Shown here piece after piece: positions 42,085 to 50,765 of a stretch of DNA of 64,000 bases (positions are counted from its first letter, which is position 1; the number at the start of each line of letters is the position of its first letter). Made by a program: the position numbers and the translations under genes. The stretch is from assembly GCA_964523405.1 (NCBI GenBank), contig CAZGAQ010000016.1:1-64000 (forward strand). The letters run 5' to 3'. The notes beneath the pieces are model-generated. The model was not told the origin of the DNA and did not search any database. It saw nothing but the letters and a program-made list of their open reading frames with translations. This DNA comes from CAZGAQ01 sp964523405 (GTDB lineage Bacteria; Planctomycetota; Phycisphaerae; UBA1845; Fen-1342).

Positions 42085-43590
42085 ATGAACCTAGATCCGG
42101 TCGTGCTGGCACGTGTGCAATTCGCCCTGACCGTCGCATTCCACTATCTCTTTCCGCCGCTGACCATCGGGCTGGGCCTGCTCATGGTCGTCATGGAAGG
42201 GGCGTACCTGCGGACGCGCGATCGCCGCTACGAGGCGATGGCGAAGTTCTGGACGAAGATTTTCGCGCTGATCTTCGCCATGGGTGTGGCCACCGGCATC
42301 GTCATGGAGTTTCAGTTCGGGACGAACTGGGCGCGCTATTCCCGCTTCGTCGGCGACATTTTCGGCGCGGCTCTGGCGGCCGAGGGCATCTTCGCGTTCT
42401 TCCTCGAATCCGGCTTCCTCGCGGTACTCGTCTTCGGCTGGGATCGCGTGTCGCCGCGGATGCACTTCTTCTCCACGTGCATGGTTTCGCTGGGCTCCGC
42501 GTTCTCGGCCATCTGGATCGTGGTGGCGAACTCCTGGCAGCAGACGCCGGCCGGCTTCAAGCTTGTCGGCGAAGGCCTGGCCCAGCGGGCGGAACTCGTC
42601 GACTTCATGGCCGCGGTGCTGAACCCCTCGACGCTGCACCGCCTCGGTCACACGCTCATCGGCGCCGTTGTGGCCGGGACCTTTTTTGTGCTGAGCGTGT
42701 CCGCGTTCTACCTGCTCAAGCGGCGCCACGAGTGGTTTGCCCGCCAGAGCTTTGCGATTGCCCTGCCCGTGGCGGCCGCGTTTTCGCTGCTGCAGCTCTG
42801 GTCGGGGCACGGCAACGGCCAGATGGTCGCCCGCACGCAGCCGAGCAAGCTCGCCGCCTATGAAGGTCACTTCAAGACCGAGTCCGGTGGTGCGGCGCTG
42901 CACCTGTTCGGCATTCCGGACACGCAGGAGCAGCGCGTCAAATACGGCCTCGCGATCCCCGGCGGTCTGAGCTTCCTGATCTGGAACGACTGGAACAAGC
43001 CGGTCACGGCGCTGGATGATCCGAACATCGTGCCGGGTGGGCTGCCGCCGGGGAAGACGGTGCGGGATTACTGGCCGCCGATTGGCTTCACGTTCCAAAC
43101 GTACCATCTGATGGTCGCGCTGGGTATGCTGCACATCGTCCTGACGCTGCTGGGCCTGCTGCAGCTCTGGCGCGGACGGCTGTTTGGGCAGCGCCGGCTG
43201 CTGGTCGCGTTCATGCTGGCCATCATCGGTCCCATGGTCGCGAATCAGGCCGGCTGGGCCGCGACCGAGGTGGGGCGGCAGCCGTGGATCGTATGGGGGA
43301 TGCTCCGTACGACGGACGCGATCTCGCCGACGGTATCGCCGGCCGAGATCCTGACCTCAATCGTCATGTTCGGCCTCATTTACCTGATGCTGTTCCTGGT
43401 GTGGCTGTACCTGCTTGACAGCAAGATCAAGGCTGGTCCGGAGACGCCGGAGGAGCTGGCGCAGGACGCGCAGCGCGCGGGCCCGCACGGGTGGCTGGCG
43501 ACCGCGACGGAGCGGACGGACCCGGCCTCGGACAAGTCCATGACCAACGCCCGCGGCAAGTCGCCGCGGCAGAAGAAGCGGGAGTCCTGA
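42085..43590 (+). CDS. cydA: Cytochrome bd-type quinol oxidase subunit I
   Basis: 501 residues, about nine helices; oxidises quinol and reduces O2 to water. The ATG at 42085 follows AGGTGG. His20 (AFHYLFPP) is the heme b595 ligand position, Glu pair in EGIFAFFLESGFL lies in the proton path, and the quinol-site Lys/Glu are in KLAAYEGHF. The block GWAATEVGRQPWIVWGMLRT resembles CioA/YthA-type (cyanide-insensitive) proteins more than E. coli CydA, and the long Q-loop insertion of E. coli is missing. The Lys/Arg-rich C-terminal tail is unusual. Subfamily is inferred. Confidence 0.94.
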   Translation: MNLDPVVLARVQFALTVAFHYLFPPLTIGLGLLMVVMEGAYLRTRDRRYEAMAKFWTKIFALIFAMGVATGIVMEFQFGTNWARYSRFVGDIFGAALAAEGIFAFFLESGFLAVLVFGWDRVSPRMHFFSTCMVSLGSAFSAIWIVVANSWQQTPAGFKLVGEGLAQRAELVDFMAAVLNPSTLHRLGHTLIGAVVAGTFFVLSVSAFYLLKRRHEWFARQSFAIALPVAAAFSLLQLWSGHGNGQMVARTQPSKLAAYEGHFKTESGGAALHLFGIPDTQEQRVKYGLAIPGGLSFLIWNDWNKPVTALDDPNIVPGGLPPGKTVRDYWPPIGFTFQTYHLMVALGMLHIVLTLLGLLQLWRGRLFGQRRLLVAFMLAIIGPMVANQAGWAATEVGRQPWIVWGMLRTTDAISPTVSPAEILTSIVMFGLIYLMLFLVWLYLLDSKIKAGPETPEELAQDAQRAGPHGWLATATERTDPASDKSMTNARGKSPRQKKRES

Positions 43591-43591
43591 C

Positions 43592-44608
43592 GTGGATCTC
43601 AACCTGCTCTGGTTCATCCTGCTGGGCGTGCTGCTCGCGGGCTACGCGATTCTGGATGGCTTCGACCTGGGCGTGGGCATCCTGCACCTGGGCGCCAAGA
43701 CCGACCGCGAGCGGCGTCTGTTCATCAATTCGATCGGGCCCCTGTGGGACGGCAATGAGGTTTGGCTCGTCACGTTCGGCGGCGCGCTGTTCGCCGCGTT
43801 CCCGAACGCGTACGCGGCCGCGTTTCCCGCGTTCTATCTGGCCTTCATGCTGCTGCTGTTTGCGCTGATCTCGCGGGCCGTGTCCATTGAATTCCGCGGC
43901 AAGAGCGAGTCGCCTGGCTGGCGGCGCTTTTTTGATTACGCGTTTTGTGTGGCCAGTACGCTCGCCACGCTGCTGTTCGGTGTGGCCGTCGGGAACTGCA
44001 TGCAAGGCATTCCGCTGAGCCCGAGCGGCGACTATGCCGGCCGCTTCGTGGATCTGCTCCGCCCCTACCCCGTGCTCGTCGGCCTCTTCACCGTCGCGAT
44101 GTTCGCCATGCACGGCTCGATCTATCTGTACCTGAAGACCGAGGGCGAACTGCAGCAGCGCATCCACGGCTGGATGTGGACCACATTCGGCCTGTTTTTG
44201 ATCTTCTACCTGTGCACGACGATCTTCACGCTCGCCGAGATTCCCGGCGCCACACGCAACTTCAGAGACCACCCCTGGGCGTGGGGCGTGGTCGTGCTCA
44301 ACGTGCTCGCCATCGCGAACATTCCCCGGGCGATTTACCTTTCGCGGCCGTTCTACGCCTTCATCTCGTCGTGCTGCTCGATCGCGGCGTTCGTGTTCCT
44401 CTTCGGCGTCGCGCTGTACCCGTACATGCTCGTCTCCAGCCCGAATCCCGAGCACAGCCTGACGATCTACAACGCGGCTTCCTCGGCGAAAACCCTGACG
44501 ATCATGGCCTGGATCGCCCTCCTGGGCATGCCGTTTGTGCTGGCCTACACGACCATCATCTACTGGACGTTCCGCGGCAAGGTCGAATTGGGCAAGTTCA
44601 GCTACTGA
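43592..44608 (+). CDS. cydB: Cytochrome bd-type quinol oxidase subunit II
   Basis: 338 residues, eight to nine helices; partner of CydA. The N-terminal AILDGFDLGVGIL and the block GPLWDGNEVWLVTFGGALFAA are family signatures, as is ANIPRAIY near the C-terminus. GTG 43592 starts 1 nt after the cydA stop, so the two are co-translated. No small CydX-like gene was found after it, in line with the CioAB-like type. Confidence 0.95.
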   Translation: MDLNLLWFILLGVLLAGYAILDGFDLGVGILHLGAKTDRERRLFINSIGPLWDGNEVWLVTFGGALFAAFPNAYAAAFPAFYLAFMLLLFALISRAVSIEFRGKSESPGWRRFFDYAFCVASTLATLLFGVAVGNCMQGIPLSPSGDYAGRFVDLLRPYPVLVGLFTVAMFAMHGSIYLYLKTEGELQQRIHGWMWTTFGLFLIFYLCTTIFTLAEIPGATRNFRDHPWAWGVVVLNVLAIANIPRAIYLSRPFYAFISSCCSIAAFVFLFGVALYPYMLVSSPNPEHSLTIYNAASSAKTLTIMAWIALLGMPFVLAYTTIIYWTFRGKVELGKFSY

Positions 44609-44771
44609 TTCACGTTCGTTACACACTTCGAGTCGCATCAAGTCGCAGTGGGCAGCGCGGCGCATTGCGGACCGCGTGAGTCTTGGTACACTACGCCGTC
44701 CGGGCCGGAAGGCGAAAGAAGCATCGGCCGAAGGCCCCGTTTTTGATAGCGATCCGGGAGGCGCGGCGCGG

Positions 44772-45857
44772 ATGGAGTCGGAGCTTGGCCTGGTGCCAGG
44801 TGCCCAGGTCTATCGTCTGCTCGTTACGCTCGATCACGAAGAGGTCATCTTCGCCGCGCCGCTGTTTCGCGACTTCAAAGAAGCCCGTGGACAAGTGGGG
44901 GCGGCCATCTGCCGCCACGCCCAGAGCGGTGTCGTGCGACGCGTCGTTCTGCAGGGGGGCACGCCGGTGCCGCTGGCCAATGCCGTGCCGGACCGGTTCG
45001 AAGCGCCGAGTTCCGCGAGCGTGCCAGTCTTCCGCTGGCGCGACGTGGCCGCCTGGGATGGCGAAGTCGTTGCCCGGGTACTCGCCCAGCGTCACTTGGC
45101 CGTGCAGTTTGGGGCGGGTGCGACGATGGCGACCCGTGCGCTGCCGCCGGCCGCGCGCGGTGCAGCGCGCACTCGCGCGTTGGGGCCATCCGCCGCCGCC
45201 CCGCGCGGCTCGTCTGCCCTATCCGACGCCGCGGCAGGCGAGATCGCATCGGCGGCAGCTCCGGGCCGACCCGCACTCCCGTCGCGCCCGTCGCACTTGG
45301 TGTTGGGACCGCCGCACCGGCCGATTCCGGCGCCAGCCGCGGCGCGCCCGCATGGGTCTGGCAGCAACGGGCATGGCACGCGGGCAGCCGGGGTTTCGGA
45401 CGCCTCCGCTGCTATGGCGTCGCCCGCTCCGAATCGGCAGACCGTGCACGGCGAGTCGGCGGTGGCCGTGTCGCCGGCGAAGCTTCCGGTCGCCACGGAT
45501 GACGGCGGTCGTCAACTGGCCCCGCATCGCCACGCGCGTAGCCGTTATCGGCGCAACGGCTGGCGGATGGTGGTGGTCTCCGCACTGCTGATCGTGTCCT
45601 GGTTGGGGATCGCGTATCTGCAATCCGGTGAGTCTCCGCTACAGGTCCTGCGCGGGGCGGGGGCGTCGCAACCCGCTATGGCGAATGAACTTCCGTTTGA
45701 GGCGCCGCAGCGCTGGCGCCCGGGGGCAAGTGGCGGGACGAGTCAGCCGGTCGCGACGCGTGGGGCAGCGCAGCCTGCCAAGGCGGCTTCGCAGCCGGTG
45801 GTGCGTCCGACATCGCAGCCCGGGACGGGTGCTCACCCGAGCATGGACCGGCCGTAG
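44772..45857 (+). CDS. Membrane-anchored Ala/Pro-rich protein of unknown function
   Basis: 361 residues from the ATG at 44772, preceded by GGGAGG about 10 nt upstream; a longer frame upstream lacks a ribosome site. An N-terminal region (about 1-120) looks folded (QVYRLLVTLDHEEVIFAAPLF). A long low-complexity Ala/Pro/Arg/Ser segment (about 120-255) follows. A single membrane helix (MVVVSALLIVSWLGIAYL, about 267-284) comes next, then a tail rich in Gln, Pro and Thr with repeated TSQP/ASQP phrases. With no N-terminal signal, the large part is probably cytoplasmic. I recognise no family. Confidence 0.65.
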   Translation: MESELGLVPGAQVYRLLVTLDHEEVIFAAPLFRDFKEARGQVGAAICRHAQSGVVRRVVLQGGTPVPLANAVPDRFEAPSSASVPVFRWRDVAAWDGEVVARVLAQRHLAVQFGAGATMATRALPPAARGAARTRALGPSAAAPRGSSALSDAAAGEIASAAAPGRPALPSRPSHLVLGPPHRPIPAPAAARPHGSGSNGHGTRAAGVSDASAAMASPAPNRQTVHGESAVAVSPAKLPVATDDGGRQLAPHRHARSRYRRNGWRMVVVSALLIVSWLGIAYLQSGESPLQVLRGAGASQPAMANELPFEAPQRWRPGASGGTSQPVATRGAAQPAKAASQPVVRPTSQPGTGAHPSMDRP

Positions 45858-46067
45858 GGCGGGGCTGTCGGGAAGTTCGCTGCGGGCTGGGGGCGAACCG
45901 AAGATGCGGGAGCGTGCGGCCCCCTAGCGCGGGCCGAGCGGCGGGTAATCGTACCAAAACGACATGGTATGTGCTGCTGGAGCGCGGCGGTGCAGAACGT
46001 GGGGCGTTGGGGAGAATTCCTGCGCCGCCGAGGCCGTCAACAGGGTAGGATCAAGAGGAGTGCGGCG

Positions 46068-46487
46068 ATGAAGACACGTCTCGCGATGATGTTGACGGGG
46101 CTGCTGGCGGCTGGCGCCGTCGGCTGCGGCGATCTGTTTGTCGATGGACTGGGGGGTACCCTGCGGATTCTGGAGACCGGCTGCGTGGACTGTTACGACG
46201 CAGTGGCGGTGTCCGATCTGGACGAAGTGTGGATCGACGACGGCTACGGCGAGTACGTCGACGAGGTGTGGTACGAGGAGGAGTACGACTACTGGGGTGG
46301 CGACGTCGAGTACGAGGAGGAGTACGACGACGACCCGTACTACGACGACGATTGGGGCTACTACGACGACGCGTATTACGATGACGACGCGTACTACGAG
46401 GACGGATACTACGAGGACGAGTACTACGACGATGGGTACGACTACTACGATGACACGTGGTGGTACGACGAAGCATGGGGGGATTAG
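46068..46487 (+). CDS. Tyr/Asp/Glu-rich lipoprotein
   Basis: 139 residues. ATG 46068 has AAGAGGAG upstream. A signal peptide ends in the lipobox AVGC (about residue 20), so it should be a membrane-anchored lipoprotein. From about residue 42 to the end the sequence is almost only Asp, Tyr, Glu, Gly and Trp, with no Lys or Arg: YDDDPYYDDDWGYYDDAYY and similar, giving a very acidic, aromatic tail of nearly 100 residues. The pattern suggests metal or polycation binding or an adhesive surface layer; this is inference. Its stop codon TAG is the first triplet of REP-like element C. Confidence 0.78.
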   Translation: MKTRLAMMLTGLLAAGAVGCGDLFVDGLGGTLRILETGCVDCYDAVAVSDLDEVWIDDGYGEYVDEVWYEEEYDYWGGDVEYEEEYDDDPYYDDDWGYYDDAYYDDDAYYEDGYYEDEYYDDGYDYYDDTWWYDEAWGD

Positions 46488-46653
46488 CGTGCTTTCGCTA
46501 ATGGTGCGTTGCCTCGTAACATCAGGCCTCCGCTTGCCCCGCGCGAAGGAAGGGGTGTGTGCCGAAGAATGTCGGCACTCCAGCACCGACATTCGTCGTC
46601 AGGCACAGAGGCCTGACGCCACCCGGCAACACACCATGTGTGAAACCGCGCTA
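46485..46653. repeat. REP-like composite element C between convergent genes
   Basis: Two inverted arms face each other. The plus arm begins with TAGCGTGCTTTC at 46485, which is the stop codon of the Tyr/Asp-rich lipoprotein. The minus arm begins with TAGCGCGGTTTC at 46653, which is the stop codon of the POT transporter. The arms share the ATGGTGYGTTGCC segment. The minus arm ends in the hairpin CGTCAGGC (46597-46604) with GCCTGACG (46611-46618) and a GTGG foot in place of GTAG. Confidence 0.7.
46567..46594. terminator. Bidirectional terminator-like hairpin inside element C
   Basis: GAATGTCGG (46567-46575) pairs with CCGACATTC (46586-46594) over a 10-nt loop, between the converging lipoprotein and transporter genes. 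No T-run. Confidence 0.5.
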
Positions 46654-48534
46654 GCGTAAGCCGTGCAGCCGGGGCTTGAGCAGCCGCAGGCTCAGCAGCA
46701 TGATCAGCGTGGCGGCGGCGGTCAGGGCGCCAAAGATCATGAAGTACTGGGTGGGGGTCATGGTGCCCCACATTCCGCCGATCGAGTTGGCCGCGTAGTT
46801 GGCAACGCCGCCGGTGGCGAGGAACCACAGCCCCATGAACAACCCGACGTACTTGGGCGGCGTGGCCTTCGTGACGAAAGACAAGCCGACAGGCGAGAGA
46901 CACAGTTCGCCGATCGTGACCACGAGATAGAACAGAATCAGCCACAGCACGCTGACGCGCAGTGTCGAGGATTGCTGGTACAGCGAGTCCACCGCTGTGC
47001 GCAGCTCGCGGGGCGCGTGCGCGGCGAGGAAAGGCAGGCGCACCCGCTCTGCCACAATCGTGCTGGGCAGCGTGAGTTGCCGCGTCTGCGGATCCCAGGT
47101 GGCATTCTCCGGCAGGGCCTCGCGACGTACGCCGGTCGCGACATCGTCGGACAGGGTGACGGTGGCCGTCTCCGGGAGCTTGCCGCCGGCGTCCGGCGCT
47201 TCCAAACGCTTGAGTGCCGGGGCCATTGCGCCCGTCAACGGTGATGCATCGGCCAGGACGCGCAGCCGATCAATGTCGGTCAGAATGCCGTTCATCCGGA
47301 GGAGCTTGGCTTGCGCGTCATAGCGCAGCCGCGTGGCGCCGTATTCCTCGAACTTCACGTTGGGCGGGGCCGCGGCGAGGGGAGCGCTCGTCGGCTGATT
47401 CTCCCGCGTGGCGGCGGCCAGCATCAGGCCGTAAGCGAGCGTGACGAAGAACAGTCCGAGCGTCATTTTCAGCGGCGTCGACGGCTGGAGCTTGCGCTTG
47501 TCGAGGAAGATCCACAGCCAGGCAAACACCGCGGCCAGCGTGATGATGAAGAGCGGATTGACGGACTGCAGTTGCTCGGCGCCGAGCTGGAAGCTCGTCC
47601 ACCCGACGGCGGGCCCGGTGGCCGGTGCCGCCGCGGCGGCCGCGGCGTCGCCCGGCAAGGGGGGCACTACGGCGGCGGGGGCCTGCGCGCGGAAGACAAA
47701 GAGGTTGGTGTGCTTGTCGGCCCAGAGGTTCATGACGTTGGCGGCCTGTTCAAACGCCATCCAAAAGACGATTGCGAACACGAACATGATCAGCATGACG
47801 ATCATGCGATCGCGGTAGACGTGCGCGGGCGTCGTTTCCGGTGTGTCGTCCTGATTGAGCGGTGTGCCTGCCTGGGCCGCGATCGCCTTGGTACGGCGGA
47901 CCACGGACCGCATGCCGAACAAGTAGACGATCAGGCCCAGGACCATGCCGACGCCGGCAGCCGCGAAACCGTAGTGATAGCCATAGCGCACGCGCAGCCA
48001 GCCGCAGATGATGGGGCCGAGGAAGGCGCCGGAGTTGATCCCCATGTAGAAGATCGTGAACGCGCTATCGCGCCGGCGGTCGTCAGGGTGATACAGCGCG
48101 CCCACCTGCGTCGAGATATTCGGCTTGAGGAAGCCGCAGCCGACAATCAGAAAGCCCAGTCCGGAATAGAAGAACGGGAGCGGCTGAAAGGCCAATAGGA
48201 AGTGCCCGATAGCCATCAGCACACCGCCGATGACCACGGACCAGCGGGCCCCGAAGACGCGGTCGGCGAGCAAGCCGCCGAACAGCGGCGTGAAGTAGAC
48301 GAGCCCGGCATACCAAGCCATGACCCGGGAGGCGTCTTTCTGCGACCACAGAAAGAAGTTCACCATGTACAGGATCAGCAGCGCCTTCATCCCATAGAAG
48401 CTGAAACGCTCCCACAACTCGGTGAAGAACAGGGTGAACAGGCACTTCGGGTGCCCGAGGAGCTCGTCGGCGGTGTGATTTCTCACGGGGATCACGTCGG
48501 TCGGCGGGGGGGCGGTTTGCGTCGAACTGGCCAC
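46651..48534 (-). CDS. POT/PTR2-family proton-coupled oligopeptide transporter
   Basis: 627 residues. POT transporters import di- and tripeptides with protons. The first helix motif ELWERFSFYGMKALL is diagnostic, as are the following membrane helices and the conserved CGFLKPNIS and FYMGINSGAFLG. About 12 helices are seen. Residues about 375-525 are a hydrophilic insertion of some 150 residues not found in typical members (about 500 residues), between a helix ending in YGLMLAAA and the helix VLWLILFYLVVTIGE. The substrate is inferred from family only. Its stop codon lies in REP-like element C. Confidence 0.9.
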   Translation of the reverse strand: MASSTQTAPPPTDVIPVRNHTADELLGHPKCLFTLFFTELWERFSFYGMKALLILYMVNFFLWSQKDASRVMAWYAGLVYFTPLFGGLLADRVFGARWSVVIGGVLMAIGHFLLAFQPLPFFYSGLGFLIVGCGFLKPNISTQVGALYHPDDRRRDSAFTIFYMGINSGAFLGPIICGWLRVRYGYHYGFAAAGVGMVLGLIVYLFGMRSVVRRTKAIAAQAGTPLNQDDTPETTPAHVYRDRMIVMLIMFVFAIVFWMAFEQAANVMNLWADKHTNLFVFRAQAPAAVVPPLPGDAAAAAAAPATGPAVGWTSFQLGAEQLQSVNPLFIITLAAVFAWLWIFLDKRKLQPSTPLKMTLGLFFVTLAYGLMLAAATRENQPTSAPLAAAPPNVKFEEYGATRLRYDAQAKLLRMNGILTDIDRLRVLADASPLTGAMAPALKRLEAPDAGGKLPETATVTLSDDVATGVRREALPENATWDPQTRQLTLPSTIVAERVRLPFLAAHAPRELRTAVDSLYQQSSTLRVSVLWLILFYLVVTIGELCLSPVGLSFVTKATPPKYVGLFMGLWFLATGGVANYAANSIGGMWGTMTPTQYFMIFGALTAAATLIMLLSLRLLKPRLHGLR

Positions 48535-48659
48535 TTTGCTCTCCGGGCGAAGGCAATAGAGATTCAGGGCTCATGACCCCCGGCGCCGGCCTGGCACCGG
48601 TGGCGGCACTATACCGGAAACCCGCCCGCCTGCCATCGCAGAGGCTGCCCCCTCCGAGG

Positions 48660-49466
48660 TTAGTCCGCGCGGGCGGCGGGGCGGCCGCCGGCCGGCAAGT
48701 CCTTGTTCGGCACGATCGTCAGGTAATCCGGCTTCAGAATCCCCGCCGACATGATGGCGCGGAAGGCGTCTTCCACGCTCCAGTTGACTTCGGTGATCTC
48801 ACCGCGACGGAAGACCTGCAGAAAGCCCGACGTGGGGTTGGGTGTGGTCGGGATGAAGATCGTGCAGAGGTCTTCGCCCGTGACACTATCCTGAAAGACG
48901 TTGGTCACGAAGCCGATCGCCCGCATCTTCTCCGTCGGGAACGGGACTATCGCGACGCGCTGGTAGCTGTTGGCCTGGTCGCCGGAGAACGTGCTGAGCA
49001 TCTGCTTCGTCGCGCGGTACACCGTCTTGATGACCGGCACCCGCTCCATGAAGTGGTCGAACGTGTCCAGCGCCCGCCGCCCGAAGATGTTCGCCGCGAA
49101 CAGCCCGATGATGTACAGCAGGAAAAACGTCAGCAGGACGCAGAAGATGTCGATGCCCCAGTCCAGCACCGGGTGCGACTTCAGGAAGGCGTATAAGTTG
49201 AGGGCCTGCCCGTCCTGGGACTCGTAGTGCCAGACGGTGCGGGAGAACCAGTCGCTGTCCAGCAGGGCGACGACCACCCACAGCGACGCGTCGCGCAGCC
49301 ACGAGAACACGATCCGCAGGATCCACAAGGTGATCAGGATCGGCAGGACCACGATCAGCCCGGTCGTGATGCGCGTCCGCACCAGGGCGCGCAGTGCGGC
49401 CCACAGGCGGCTGGGACGGTGCCGGCGACGGTGCGGCCGCGGCGCTTCAACCGGGTTCGTGCTCAT
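48660..49466 (-). CDS. DUF502 membrane protein, copy 1
   Basis: 268 residues. Two membrane helices (about 36-57 and 107-135) with the family pattern TRITTGLIVVLPILITLWIL and GLFAANIFGRR, then VPVIKTVYRATKQMLSTF, RVAIVPFPTEKMRAIGFVTN and IFIPTTPNPTSGFL. DUF502 proteins are conserved but of unknown role, with hints of links to membrane homeostasis. It is adjacent to and co-oriented with a second DUF502 gene (71-nt gap), probably a tandem duplication. Confidence 0.92.
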   Translation of the reverse strand: MSTNPVEAPRPHRRRHRPSRLWAALRALVRTRITTGLIVVLPILITLWILRIVFSWLRDASLWVVVALLDSDWFSRTVWHYESQDGQALNLYAFLKSHPVLDWGIDIFCVLLTFFLLYIIGLFAANIFGRRALDTFDHFMERVPVIKTVYRATKQMLSTFSGDQANSYQRVAIVPFPTEKMRAIGFVTNVFQDSVTGEDLCTIFIPTTPNPTSGFLQVFRRGEITEVNWSVEDAFRAIMSAGILKPDYLTIVPNKDLPAGGRPAARAD

Positions 49467-49537
49467 GCTGCTCCTTGCATCGGCTGGGGCCTGTGCCCGC
49501 TGCGGTCGCCCCCGCGTTCACCGCCGGCGCCGGCTGC

Positions 49538-50395
49538 TCACGCTGGCGGCGCGCCCGGCGGACGCGAAAACGCTTCCGGCCGCACCAGCGCCTCACGCAG
49601 CCGTAGCGACTGCGGCACGCTCGCCTGCGGCGGCATCAGAATCCCGCCGGAGATGATCACCTTGACGGCCTCTTCGACCGACCAATCCAGCTCGACAATA
49701 TCCGACCGCTTCATGATCAGCACGAAGCCGGTCGTCGGGTTGGGAGTCGTGGCGTAGAAGACCGTGACGTACTCCTCGCCGGACTGCGCATCCTTGAAGA
49801 TGTTCGTCACGAATCCGAGCGAGTAGACGCCGGGTGCCAGGAACGGGATCATCGCGACGCGCTGGAAGTTCTGCGTCTGATCGGCCGAGAAGTTCGCGAG
49901 AATTTGCTTGAGTCCGCGATACACCGTCTTGATCAATGGCACGCGGTCGACGAGCTGCTCCAGCCACAGGATCAGGCGTCTGCCGAAGATATTCGCGGCC
50001 AGCAGCCCGACGAGATACAGAAAGAAGATGGTGAGGAACACCGAGAAGATCGCGATCGTCCACTGAATGTGCCGCGGCATCAGTTCGAAGAATTGCTGCT
50101 GCCGCACGAGCAGCCCGAGGTCTGCGAGGCGTTCCCAGCGGTCGAAATCAAAGTGCAATTGCTCCAGATACGGCTTGCCCGCGGGGCTGAGCAGAAAGCC
50201 CTTTACCGCCCACCCGGAAGCGTCGCGCATCCAGCCGAACACCAGCCGCACCACCCACAGCGTCACCAAGATCGGCAGGATCGTGATGATGCCGGCCGTC
50301 AGGCGCGTACGAATGAGGGCCCGCAGCGTCGCGCCGAGGCGACTGGGACGGGGAGGCGAAGCAGAATGCGGCAGATCGACCTGCTTTGCGGTCAT
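49538..50395 (-). CDS. DUF502 membrane protein, copy 2
   Basis: 285 residues from ATG 50395; the upstream frame is open but lacks a better start. Same architecture as copy 1: TRLTAGIITILPILVTLWVV, GLLAANIFGRR, VPLIKTVYRGLKQILANF and FYATTPNPTTGFVLIM. It has a longer periplasmic loop between the helices (about 60-105) and a Pro/Arg C-terminal tail. First gene of the pair. Function unknown. Confidence 0.9.
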   Translation of the reverse strand: MTAKQVDLPHSASPPRPSRLGATLRALIRTRLTAGIITILPILVTLWVVRLVFGWMRDASGWAVKGFLLSPAGKPYLEQLHFDFDRWERLADLGLLVRQQQFFELMPRHIQWTIAIFSVFLTIFFLYLVGLLAANIFGRRLILWLEQLVDRVPLIKTVYRGLKQILANFSADQTQNFQRVAMIPFLAPGVYSLGFVTNIFKDAQSGEEYVTVFYATTPNPTTGFVLIMKRSDIVELDWSVEEAVKVIISGGILMPPQASVPQSLRLREALVRPEAFSRPPGAPPA

Positions 50396-50765
50396 CGGAG
50401 GCCCTGTGGAGATCAGCCGGCCGGCCCGCGCCGGCTCCGGGCAGTAACCATACCACGGCGGCGCGGGGGGGCAAGGTGCGGGGCCGTCACGGTGCCGGTC
50501 CGTGGCACCCGACTCGGGCTGAGGATGCCGTGAGCCGATGAGGCCTGACGGAGTCAGCCGCGGTCGTCTGGTGCCACCGCAGGCCAGGACGCCGGGCACG
50601 GCTGCGACCCGGGCTGACGCTCAATCAGCGTGCTGGTTCGTGAGCTGACGCCCCGGCTATGTCAGGGGGCGGGTCGGGCCGGAATTCGGACCCACGGAGC
50701 ACGAACCTCCCAACCTGTCCTTGCCCTGGAAGGCGGAAGGATCGACGGGTGAACGTAGCCCGGGC
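50396..50765. other. Intergenic region upstream of DUF502 copy 2
   Basis: This part of the 581-nt gap between the DUF502 gene and pepF holds no convincing coding frame or RNA gene. It contains a short GCCTGACGG segment at about 50545 reminiscent of the REP-like stem but without a partner arm. Confidence 0.4.

Noticed and set aside
46051..46476. Arg/Thr/Ser-rich minus-strand frame
   Set aside because: Mirror of the Tyr/Asp-rich lipoprotein, which has a ribosome site and a lipobox.
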